A DNA stretch of 64,000 nt, from the NCBI RefSeq assembly GCF_003284585.1, contig NZ_QKRX01000008.1, positions 62,001 through 126,000 of the forward strand, in the 5' to 3' direction. The notes below the pieces were generated by a model. It saw only the letters and a program-made list of their open reading frames with translations. It had not been told where the DNA came from and searched no databases. Source of the stretch: Nitrincola tibetensis. GTDB taxonomy: Bacteria; Pseudomonadota; Gammaproteobacteria; Pseudomonadales; Balneatricaceae. Each line of letters opens with the position of its first letter. Within the stretch, counting starts at the first letter, position 1. Made by a program: the position numbers and the translations under genes. Positions 1 through 7,667 of the stretch are shown here, piece by piece.

Positions 1-274
1 TCAATTGGCCGATGAAACACGCTTGGCACAACTTGATGGTATTGTGCGCATACGCCGAGAGGTCTCGGGCCGAAAAGGAAAAGGCGTCACAACGCTTTCA
101 GGTGTTCCTTTACCCGAGGCGGATCTTAAACGTTTGGCGAAAACTTTAAAACAGAAGTGCGGAACGGGTGGTTCCTACAAAGATGGCATCATTGAGATTC
201 AAGGCGATCATCGAGAGTTGATCAAAAGCCTTCTGGAGGCGGAAGGCTTTAAAGTGAAGTTGGCGGGTGGTTAA
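1..274 (+). CDS. yciH: SUI1/YciH translation initiation factor family protein (5' truncated)
   Basis: This is the C-terminal part of a bacterial SUI1 (eIF1-like) protein, a small ribosome-associated factor thought to affect start-site selection. The reading frame is open to the left edge (first whole codon at base 2), so the apparent TTG start at 5 is probably internal. Visible family features are the basic GRKGKGVTT segment, the KQKCGTGGS turn, the IEIQGDHRE strand and the C-terminal GFKVKLAGG. About 35-40 N-terminal residues are probably missing compared with full-length relatives. The family assignment is firm. The physiological role of YciH in bacteria is only partly understood. Confidence 0.9.
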   Translation, partial: QLADETRLAQLDGIVRIRREVSGRKGKGVTTLSGVPLPEADLKRLAKTLKQKCGTGGSYKDGIIEIQGDHRELIKSLLEAEGFKVKLAGG

Positions 275-281
275 GCGTTAT

Positions 282-1415
282 TTACAAGGAGTACGACAGG
301 GCAATGGAACCAAAGTTATGGCTGTTGCGTTGCGTACGGAATTGCTTGGTACGGTAAACCCGAGCGTAAGAGAGCTTCCAGCGCTCATAGGTGCCTGCCA
401 AGCCAAACGATGCCTCAGCAAATGCATGGCGCTTGTCTACGGAGTGACTGTCTCGCCAAGTGTTGCCATCTAAGAAAATATCGCGGACCACAAAGCGTCC
501 ATCAAATGACATGAAGCCATGTACGCTCCATTGGTTATCAAAGCGTGGGTCGCCAAATCCAGGTACGCTGCTGTCACCTCCAGCCCTTAAGGCAGAGGTG
601 CCTAAATCAGACGGTAAGTTTTTTCCAATACGAATTTGACCGCCTGTATTCACATAGGTGGCCACATTGCCAAGACTGCCTCCGGCATGAACGATGGCAT
701 CAAACTCCATTCCTGGAAACAATGAGGCACGTGCAATGCGGTTTTTATGTTCATAGACCAGTTGAATACCAAGCTCATTTTTCAGTTGGTTATCCCAACC
801 ATCAAAACGATCAAAGCCACGTAAGTCATGGACAATATCTTGCGCTTCTTTAGCTAAGGCGGCAGGTCCAACGACCCCTAGATTGACCTCAAAGGAGTTC
901 ATTTTATGTTGACTGCGCGTATGGTATCCCATCCCTGCATATAACCAACCCGCATAAGGGCGATCGTTAGGGTCGACCTCCGTTAGCAGTCTGTCTTCAG
1001 GGGTGAACATTTTTTGGCCTAAACTGAAGATAAGACGACGGCTGACGGCTTGCTGTTGATCAAAAGGGACTGGATCAAAGGGAGTTAAGTAGGTATTAAC
1101 TCGGCGAATCCAGATGGGTAAATTAGCGTCATCAACAAAGCTTAAGATATCTGGTGAAATCCAAGAGACGCGCACACCATTGGTGTACTGCTGATCTGTA
1201 TCGTTAAATAAATCGTTTTCAAAATACAGGTTAAGTGTCCAGCTTTGACGGACATCTGGTGCATTGTCTGGCAAAACAACGGGTTCAGCTAAGTTGTTGA
1301 TATCAAAAACGTCATCTGTCTCTTCAGCCTTAAGGGCAGAAGGTGCGGCCAATAAAGCACAAAGCAAAGCACAGGTGATAGAAGTGAAACGTTGATCAGA
1401 GGTTGTTCTGAACAC
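282..1415 (-). CDS. lpxR: LpxR-family outer-membrane lipid A deacylase (DUF2219)
   Basis: The 377-residue product starts with a signal peptide (about residues 1-30, cleavage probably after LKA). The family pattern follows: ENDLFNDTD at 66-74 with N67 and D68, the QQYTNG strand start at 75-80, DRPYAGWLY at 151-159, and H196 in the AQDIVHD segment. These match the Asn, Asp and His active-site positions of Salmonella LpxR, a 12-stranded outer-membrane barrel that removes the 3'-acyloxyacyl group of lipid A. The protein ends in a Phe/Leu-rich strand with SYSL, typical of barrels. It is monocistronic and convergent with the SUI1 gene, with 7 bp between them. The fold is fairly certain. True deacylase activity is inferred. 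Confidence 0.82.
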   Translation of the reverse strand: MFRTTSDQRFTSITCALLCALLAAPSALKAEETDDVFDINNLAEPVVLPDNAPDVRQSWTLNLYFENDLFNDTDQQYTNGVRVSWISPDILSFVDDANLPIWIRRVNTYLTPFDPVPFDQQQAVSRRLIFSLGQKMFTPEDRLLTEVDPNDRPYAGWLYAGMGYHTRSQHKMNSFEVNLGVVGPAALAKEAQDIVHDLRGFDRFDGWDNQLKNELGIQLVYEHKNRIARASLFPGMEFDAIVHAGGSLGNVATYVNTGGQIRIGKNLPSDLGTSALRAGGDSSVPGFGDPRFDNQWSVHGFMSFDGRFVVRDIFLDGNTWRDSHSVDKRHAFAEASFGLAGTYERWKLSYARVYRTKQFRTQRNSHNFGSIALSYSL

Positions 1416-1624
1416 GTTAATATCTCCGATGAGAACATTAGGGAAGATTTAAATGACTAGATCTGCTGTGAACCAAAAAATTGATCGTAAAGCAGGGTGT
1501 TCCATCACAAATAGGTGACCATTTTGCCAAATGTTCAATCGGAAAAATAGAGACCAGAGTGTCAATTTTGTTGAAAAGAGATGTTGTGTGGGGGTAATCG
1601 CTTCATATTTAAGGCAAAGATATT

Positions 1625-1660
1625 CCTGACAATGCTCAGCTATCTGGAGGCATTGTCAGG
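1625..1660 (-). terminator. Inverted repeat just downstream of the MTHFR-like gene
   Basis: A perfect 11-bp stem, CCTGACAATGC (1625-1635) and GCATTGTCAGG (1650-1660), encloses a 14-base loop, 10 bp after the minus-strand stop at 1671. There is no T tract, so it may be a weak terminator or an mRNA 3'-end stabilising hairpin for that gene. It also lies upstream of the lpxR-like gene. Confidence 0.4.
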
Positions 1661-1670
1661 GAAAGAAGGA

Positions 1671-2633
1671 TTACACGCTTTCTAGCGCCTTTTGCGCTAA
1701 ATGGAGGTCGAGCGTTGCCTTTAAAAGCTTGAAAAGATGCACAGATGCATCGATTTCTTCTTTCCGGTTCGTCAAACTTTCAATGTTTAATCCTAAAGGC
1801 AGATCAAGATGGCGACAGGCGCTGAGTATTTGATCTAGGTTTGTTTGGCAAATTTTGACGGACTCGGATAAGGGTTTTTCTGAATCGAGAATGCGCCAAC
1901 GAGTTGCTTCAGGAATAGAGATTCCGAGCCACTCCATAAACTCAAGGGTTTTGGCGCTGCCACAAGGTGCGAAGGTTAAAATGATCCGCTTCGGCTGTTG
2001 ATTCTGGAGCCGACATGAGCGCGCGTAACTGGTTAATAAGTCGATTGTTGCTTGAGGGTTATACACGGCTTGGGAGATAAAAAACTCACAGCCTTGCAAG
2101 GTTTTATTCATGAGGCGTTCGTGCTCATTCCCTTTTAATGCGTGACGTTCGGCAATGGTTACTCCACCTAGATGATAGTCGAAGCTCCCATTTTTAAGAA
2201 TTTGATAGGCGTCATTCAAATTCAAGCGAATGTCGCCCTCAGAAGACGGGCTGCCAACGAGTACCAAATTATGAAGGTGGTACGTCTCACGAGTTTCATG
2301 CAGCCATGCTTTAAAGGCTTCGCCATCACGTTGTGCTACACTTTTATAGGTGATGATTTCGTGGCTAGATTGCGTTGCTAACAATGCAGAGTACTCTCGT
2401 GCGTCACGTGTATGAGCAAATGGAAAGGGACGTGGTGAGGCGATACGGCTGCTTTCATCCTGTATGTCGTAGACCACCAGACCGTCGTAATCTAGGCCCA
2501 TTAGGCGTGCTAAGAGTTTGTCAGCAATCATGGACATCTGTTCATCATCGGTAGAGTGTTTTGGTGGGGTGGTCCCAATAAAGTAAACGCCCTGCTGAGG
2601 ATCTTTGAACTTGGTGGAAAGTGACTGAGACAT
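1671..2633 (-). CDS. Methylenetetrahydrofolate reductase-like (MetF-superfamily) protein
   Basis: The 320-residue protein resembles the TIM-barrel MetF/MTHFR superfamily: an N-terminal GxYFIGTTPP segment, a strand reading DGLVVYDIQDESSR at about 50-63, LGGVTIAERH in the middle, GCEFFISQAVYN (compare the MetF QFFFD region) and a late ILTFAPCGS strand. It differs from E. coli MetF at key places. The FEFFPP motif with the catalytic Glu is replaced by YFIGTTPP, and the LRGD motif with the FAD-contacting Asp is replaced by LVGSPS. I therefore think it is an MTHFR-fold protein whose reaction may differ from the canonical one. It is divergent from the DUF1285 gene. The specific substrate is unknown. 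Confidence 0.65.
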   Translation of the reverse strand: MSQSLSTKFKDPQQGVYFIGTTPPKHSTDDEQMSMIADKLLARLMGLDYDGLVVYDIQDESSRIASPRPFPFAHTRDAREYSALLATQSSHEIITYKSVAQRDGEAFKAWLHETRETYHLHNLVLVGSPSSEGDIRLNLNDAYQILKNGSFDYHLGGVTIAERHALKGNEHERLMNKTLQGCEFFISQAVYNPQATIDLLTSYARSCRLQNQQPKRIILTFAPCGSAKTLEFMEWLGISIPEATRWRILDSEKPLSESVKICQTNLDQILSACRHLDLPLGLNIESLTNRKEEIDASVHLFKLLKATLDLHLAQKALESV

Positions 2634-2805
2634 AAACTGACACGCCTTTGATTAAATATCGTCTTCGATGTCGATATTGTAACAATGAATTAGATTCAGA
2701 TGTGCCTTGTGAGCCTTGAAAGTTTTTTGAGTTAAGCTGAAGATGACTCATATAAATAAAGTTACTTAAAATTCATTTTCTTATTCTATTTAGGTGAAGC
2801 TGTCC

Positions 2806-3345
2806 ATGGAGACATTGCCCAATCAACTGTTGATACAGGCGGGAAGTGATGAAAAATTACCCCCGGTTGATCGCTGGAATCCATCATTTTGTGGTGATAT
2901 TGACATGCGCATCGCCAAGGATGGTCGTTGGTTTTATCAGAACAGTCCAATAGGACGTGAGCGTATGGTTAAAATGTTTTCTCGTATTCTTTGGAAAGAG
3001 GGGGAGCACTACTACCTAAAAACGCCAGTAGAGAAGGTCGGTATTCGTGTTGAGGATGTCCCTTTTCAAGTGATCAGTTTAGAAGTAGTCCAAGAGAATG
3101 AACAAGTGGCTTTGCGTTTTACCACCTCTGTCGGTGATCAGGTCATTGCAGGAGTTGAACATCCTCTACGGATAGGAATAGATCCTGTAACGCAAGAGCC
3201 TAGCCCTTATCTAATGATACGTTGGGGCATGGAGGGACGTTTGTCTCGTAACGTCTTTTATCAGTTAGTTGAGTTGGCTGAGGAAAAAGATGGGCATTTA
3301 AGGGTGAGCAGTCAGGGTGTCATCTTTGATCTGGGTGCTATTTAA
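2806..3345 (+). CDS. DUF1285 family protein
   Basis: A 179-residue cytosolic protein of the DUF1285 family. It shows the family's opening DRWNPSFCGDIDMRI, the motif DGRWFYQNSPIGRERMVKMF, and the strand YYLKTPVEKVGIRVEDVPF. I place the start at ATG 2806 because AGGTGA lies at 2792-2797 with 8-base spacing. A longer form from GTG 2794 would start inside that ribosome binding site. No signal peptide or membrane helix is visible. The function is unknown. It stands alone, divergent from the MTHFR-like gene and 98 bp before the DUF5610 gene. Confidence 0.85.
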   Translation: METLPNQLLIQAGSDEKLPPVDRWNPSFCGDIDMRIAKDGRWFYQNSPIGRERMVKMFSRILWKEGEHYYLKTPVEKVGIRVEDVPFQVISLEVVQENEQVALRFTTSVGDQVIAGVEHPLRIGIDPVTQEPSPYLMIRWGMEGRLSRNVFYQLVELAEEKDGHLRVSSQGVIFDLGAI

Positions 3346-3443
3346 CCCTCAAGCTAGGGGGAACTCAGCCGATAGCCTAAATAATATATGATTGAAATAC
3401 GTATTCAGTGCAACGAATACGAACATCAGAGTTGGAGACGACC

Positions 3444-4571
3444 GTGAATACGATAAAATCCTCCTTGGTGCCGACACCAAGACCCTTCGATAACGCTATG
3501 AGCCCATCCAAATCAGCTAAGCCGTCAGAGTCGGGGCGCAGTTTGTCTGAGTTGCACAACAAAGTTTTGCAAACCCTATCCCAAAGCATACCGGGTATGT
3601 CCGTCGATAAGTTTAAAAAACTGGATGCGAATCAGTTTACACCAGAGAAGGTGGCCGATCGAATCAGCGGATTTGTTGCAGCTGGACTCGAAAATGCCCG
3701 TGCCCGTGGTGCATCCGAGGAGCGTGTACAGCAAATGTACGATGCGGCTATGAAAGGCGTAGAGCAGGGTTTTAAAGAAGCAAAAGAGATTTTAACTAAC
3801 TTAGATGTGCTGAAGGGAACGATTGCAGACGATGTTTCCGAGACGGAACGTCTAACTTTTGACGCGCTGGCAAAGTTGTCACCACAACAGCGACTTGTTT
3901 CAAATCTGACACAGATGACAGCTGCACAACGTTTTGAAAAATCAGAAACCTTTGAATTAAACCTGATGACCAAAGAAGGCGATAAAGTCAGTATTTCCTT
4001 TGGACGATCTGAAAGCATGCAAGCAGGAATGGCTGTTGCCAAATCTGATTCAGGTATGGCTGCCATTTTTGATATGAGCCGAAGTGAGACTTCAGGATTT
4101 AGTTTCTCGGTGCAAGGGAATCTGAATGTCGATGAAATTGATGCGATTCAAAGCTTAATTCGCGATGTGAATCAGTTGGCGAATGAGTTCTTTGAGGGCG
4201 ATGTGCAAAAAGCGTTTGAGCAGGCCGCGAATTTTAAAATGGATACGCAGCAGTTGGCTTCAATGAGTTTAACACTGACCCGCAGTGAAAGTTACAGTGC
4301 AGCGATGAGCTATGAAAAAACACAAGCCTTAGGCAACTCAGCTGAAACGCAAAGGCCTCAGCAACGTTTGTCGCAGTTAATGGATGGCATGAAGCAGGCG
4401 ATGAATGAACAGATCAAGAGCTTTATTAAAGAGCCTGAGTCATTTATGTCTGAGCTGATGAATGGTTTGATGCACCAAGATATTCGGTATATCGATGCTC
4501 AAAAAGAGCAGCAAGAAAATCTGAACAACAACATGAGTCGCTTGTTAGAGTCAGTTTTTCCAAAGCAATAA
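3444..4571 (+). CDS. DUF5610 domain protein
   Basis: The product has about 375 residues. The preferred start is GTG 3444, with GGAG at 3434-3437; an upstream GTG at 3408 has no better signal. The first third, from LSELHNKVLQTLSQSIPG to about residue 120, is the DUF5610 region, and the rest is mostly polar alpha-helical with many Gln, Glu, Met and Ser. The middle has beta-like repeats (EKSETFELNLMTKEGDKVSISF, then SRSETSGFSFSVQGNL, then TLTRSESYSAAMSYE). There is no signal peptide or membrane helix. The role is unknown. A strong terminator follows at 4591-4618, so it is a single-gene unit. Confidence 0.75.
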   Translation: MNTIKSSLVPTPRPFDNAMSPSKSAKPSESGRSLSELHNKVLQTLSQSIPGMSVDKFKKLDANQFTPEKVADRISGFVAAGLENARARGASEERVQQMYDAAMKGVEQGFKEAKEILTNLDVLKGTIADDVSETERLTFDALAKLSPQQRLVSNLTQMTAAQRFEKSETFELNLMTKEGDKVSISFGRSESMQAGMAVAKSDSGMAAIFDMSRSETSGFSFSVQGNLNVDEIDAIQSLIRDVNQLANEFFEGDVQKAFEQAANFKMDTQQLASMSLTLTRSESYSAAMSYEKTQALGNSAETQRPQQRLSQLMDGMKQAMNEQIKSFIKEPESFMSELMNGLMHQDIRYIDAQKEQQENLNNNMSRLLESVFPKQ

Positions 4572-4587
4572 TTTAACTCTCCATCGA

Positions 4588-4619
4588 TAAAACGGAGCTC
4601 TAACAGAGCTCCGTTTTTT
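4588..4619 (+). terminator. Bidirectional intrinsic terminator
   Basis: The stem AACGGAGCTC (4591-4600) and GAGCTCCGTT (4606-4615) with loop TAACA is followed by a T run. The A run at 4588-4592 gives a U tract on the other strand. It separates the convergent DUF5610 gene and the decarboxylase gene. Confidence 0.88.
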
Positions 4620-4621
4620 AT

Positions 4622-6865
4622 CTAAGCTTTGACAACATCGACAAAGTAAGCATCTTTTCCATCAATTTTTTCTCTAACCAGTCCATGGACATCAGTTTCA
4701 AAACCAGGGAATAAAGAGTTGAAATCGCGGGCAAACTTCAAGTAGCTAATGATAGTATCGTTAAAAATTTCACCTGGCACCAGCAAAGGGATGCCCGGTG
4801 GGTAAGGTGTCACTAGCATCGCAGTAACGCGTCCTTCAAGTTCATCAATCGAGACACGCTCAACATCACGGTGTGCCATTTTTGACCAAGCATCTGCAGG
4901 TGTCATTCCAGGCTCAATGTCGGACAAATACATCTCAGTGGTGACTTTGGCGACATCGTATTGCTTATAGACGTTGTGAATCTGATGACATAAGTCACGC
5001 AACCCAATACGCTCGTAAGCAGGATATTTTTTCGCAAACTCCGGCATAATGCGCCACATTGGCTGGTTGTGGTCATAGTCATCTTTGAACTGTTGCAGTT
5101 CTGTGACCATTGAGTTCCAGCGGCCTTTGGTGATGCCAATCGTAAACATGATAAAGAAAGAGTAAAGTCCAGTTTTCTCTATGATGATCCCATGCTCAGC
5201 CAAGTACTTACTAACGATGGCAGCGGGAATACCGACTTCGTCAAACTCGCCAGCTAAATTAAGCCCCGGTGTGATAATGGTGGCTTTAATTGGATCAAGC
5301 ATGTTAAAGCCTGACTCAATTTTACCGAATCCATGCCACTTATCATCGGCATGAATCACCCAATCATCGCGATTGCCGATACCTTCTTCCGTAAGGTACT
5401 CAGGTCCCCACACTTTAAACCACCAGTCTGCACCGAACTCTTCATCCACTTTGCGCATGGCGCGACGGAAATCCAAAGCCTCTAAAATGGACTCTTCAAC
5501 CAGCGCATGTCCGCCTGGTGGCTCCATCATCGCTGCAGCAACGTCACAGGATGCGATGATCGCGTATTGTGGGCTGGTGGAGGAGTGCATCAAGTAAGAC
5601 TCATTGAAGCGGTGAGTGTCCAGTTTACGTGATTGAGCATCCTGAACCAGAATCTGTGAAGCTTGTGACAAGCCCGCCAGTAACTTATGCGTCGACTGGG
5701 TGGCAAAGACCAGTGTATTCTCTGAGCGTGGACGATTTTCACCAATGGCGTGCATGTTGTGGTAGAACTCATGGAACGAGGCATGCGGCAACCAAGCTTC
5801 ATCAAAATGCAAGGTGTCGATGGTGTCACCTAACATCTCCTTGATGGTCTCAACGTTATACAAAACACCATCATAGGTACTTTGTGTAATCGTTAGAATA
5901 CGAGGTTTTTTATTCGCCACTTCACGGGCAAAGGGATTCTGCTCAATTTTCTTACGAATTGTTTCTGGATCAAATTCAGATTTGGGTATTGGGCCAATGA
6001 TGCCGTAATGGTTACGTGTCGGCATCAAGAACACCGGAATAGCGCCCGTCATAATGATGGAGTGCAAGATCGATTTATGGCAGTTACGGTCAACAACGAC
6101 AATGTCTCCTGGCGCTACGGTGGAGTGCCAAACGACTTTGTTGGAGGTCGATGTACCGTTGGTGACAAAAAACAGATGATCGGCATTAAAAATACGTGCG
6201 GCATTCGCCTCGCTTGCCGAAACAGGCCCCGTATGATCCAGTAGCTGACCTAGCTCATCAACCGCATTGCAGACATCGGCACGTAAGAGGTTTTCACCAA
6301 AGAATTGGTGAAACATTTGTCCTACTGGGCTTTTTAAAAATGCAACGCCGCCAGAGTGCCCAGGGCAATGCCATGAGTAAGAGCTGTCGCTGGCATAGGC
6401 CATAAGCGCTTGGAAAAACGGCGGGGCTAGGCTATCAAGATATTTGCGTGCTTCACGAATAATATGTCGCGCCACGAACTCCGGTGTGTCTTCAAACATG
6501 TGAATGAAGCCATGCAGCTCTCGTAGAATGTCATTTGGAATATGGCGAGATGTGCGTGTCTCTCCGTATAAAAACACGGGGATGTCCGCATTACGCTTGC
6601 GGACTTCGATAATGAAATTTCGGACGGCTTCCAATGCGTGACCGTTTTGCTCATCGGCAAACTCTTCGTCATCGATTGAAAGAATAAAGCAAGAGGCTCG
6701 GCTGGCTTGCTGGGCAAAGGACGTTAAGTCGCCGTAGCTGGTAAAGCCAACCACTTCCATACCTTCTTTACTGATCGATTCAGCAAGGTCACGTATGCCA
6801 GAACCAGAGATGTTTTCGGAACGGAAGTCTTCGTCAATAATAATGACCGGAAAACGAAATTTCAT
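4622..6865 (-). CDS. Orn/Lys/Arg decarboxylase, fold type I PLP enzyme
   Basis: The 747-residue enzyme has the full architecture of inducible basic amino acid decarboxylases: an N-terminal receiver-like wing domain (about 1-140), the PLP domain with SWHCPGHSGG, TNGTSTSNK and FDEAW, the Schiff-base lysine at K394 in ATQSTHKLLAG, and a C-terminal domain ending around PYPPGIPLLVPGE. It decarboxylates lysine, arginine or ornithine to cadaverine, agmatine or putrescine, using a proton. The length and the N-terminal region resemble Pseudomonas LdcA, so lysine is my first guess, but the sequence alone does not settle the substrate. No antiporter gene is adjacent, unlike cadBA or adi systems. The start is ATG 6865. 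Confidence 0.9.
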   Translation of the reverse strand: MKFRFPVIIIDEDFRSENISGSGIRDLAESISKEGMEVVGFTSYGDLTSFAQQASRASCFILSIDDEEFADEQNGHALEAVRNFIIEVRKRNADIPVFLYGETRTSRHIPNDILRELHGFIHMFEDTPEFVARHIIREARKYLDSLAPPFFQALMAYASDSSYSWHCPGHSGGVAFLKSPVGQMFHQFFGENLLRADVCNAVDELGQLLDHTGPVSASEANAARIFNADHLFFVTNGTSTSNKVVWHSTVAPGDIVVVDRNCHKSILHSIIMTGAIPVFLMPTRNHYGIIGPIPKSEFDPETIRKKIEQNPFAREVANKKPRILTITQSTYDGVLYNVETIKEMLGDTIDTLHFDEAWLPHASFHEFYHNMHAIGENRPRSENTLVFATQSTHKLLAGLSQASQILVQDAQSRKLDTHRFNESYLMHSSTSPQYAIIASCDVAAAMMEPPGGHALVEESILEALDFRRAMRKVDEEFGADWWFKVWGPEYLTEEGIGNRDDWVIHADDKWHGFGKIESGFNMLDPIKATIITPGLNLAGEFDEVGIPAAIVSKYLAEHGIIIEKTGLYSFFIMFTIGITKGRWNSMVTELQQFKDDYDHNQPMWRIMPEFAKKYPAYERIGLRDLCHQIHNVYKQYDVAKVTTEMYLSDIEPGMTPADAWSKMAHRDVERVSIDELEGRVTAMLVTPYPPGIPLLVPGEIFNDTIISYLKFARDFNSLFPGFETDVHGLVREKIDGKDAYFVDVVKA

Positions 6866-6956
6866 TCATGTCGCCTGTCGTTAGAGGGTTTTATGGCATT
6901 GTCCTTCTTTAAAGTGACAACTCTGTTAAAGAAAGCCTGAAAAAGCCTTATGTAAC

Positions 6957-6973
6957 TCACCTATTTTAGGTGA
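6957..6973. promoter_or_regulatory. Operator-like palindrome in the divergent intergenic region
   Basis: TCACCT-ATTTT-AGGTGA forms a perfect 6-bp inverted repeat between the divergent decarboxylase and secreted-protein genes. It could be a regulator site for either. No regulator gene is adjacent, so this is a guess from symmetry. Confidence 0.25.
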
Positions 6974-7132
6974 TTAATATCTCAGCGGCTACCGCCCTGA
7001 GCGTACAATCCGTTGCTATATTTCGCAGCAATTGCATTTATGAGCTAAAACTAGATTAGCACTTCAAAGATATTTTTGCTAAAAACAGAAAAAAACAGAT
7101 AAAATGAAAAAAACAGAAATCAGGAGTTTGCT

Positions 7133-7642
7133 ATGCGGCGCATTTTTTTGGAAGTCATCTGTGTTCTCTCTTTGTTGAGCGTTGGAATTGTCTATGCTCA
7201 ACCATTACCTGAGCCTAACGGAGCGGTTATCTTGACGGTCTCCGGTAAAATAACCAATACAAACTTTGGTGATCGTGCTGTGTTTGATCGCGAAATGTTA
7301 GAAGCATTGGAGCAGAAAATAACCGAAACCACGACCCCCTGGACTGAAGCAAAAGATCGCTTCGAGGGACCCTTAGGTCGAGCGTTGCTCGAAGCGGTCG
7401 GTGTGGATGGCGCAGAGGTCATGATTATTACAGCACTGAATGATTACAGTGCTGAAGTGCCTGTGAGTGACTTTATAGAAATCGATGCCATCTTGGCATT
7501 AAAGCACAATGACGCTTATATGCGAGTGCGTGATAAAGGTCCTTTGTTTATAATTTATCCCTTTGATGATGAGCCTAAACTCAAAAATGAGCTTTACTAT
7601 AATCGGTCGGTCTGGCAGATTCGTGCAATAGAATTCCGTTGA
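7133..7642 (+). CDS. Secreted protein resembling a molybdopterin-oxidoreductase domain, without the cofactor cysteine
   Basis: A 169-residue protein with a clear signal peptide (residues 1-22, cleavage near VYAQP). The mature part resembles the sulfite-oxidase-type fold: [10 protein letters not shown] near the start, a central [34 protein letters not shown] segment, and a C-terminal [12 protein letters not shown] with WQIRAIEFR. The only Cys is in the signal peptide, so the Cys that binds Mo in true enzymes is absent and catalysis is unlikely. AGGAG at 7122-7126 supports ATG 7133. The hybrid kinase gene starts 25 bp downstream, so this may be its periplasmic ligand-binding partner (inference). 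Confidence 0.7.
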   Translation: MRRIFLEVICVLSLLSVGIVYAQPLPEPNGAVILTVSGKITNTNFGDRAVFDREMLEALEQKITETTTPWTEAKDRFEGPLGRALLEAVGVDGAEVMIITALNDYSAEVPVSDFIEIDAILALKHNDAYMRVRDKGPLFIIYPFDDEPKLKNELYYNRSVWQIRAIEFR

Positions 7643-7667
7643 GTTCCAACAGTGTGGGTGGTTCGTA

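Noticed and set aside
3632-4066. 144-codon minus-strand frame inside the DUF5610 gene
   Set aside because: Ser- and Cys-rich antisense frame with atypical composition, fully inside a well-supported gene.
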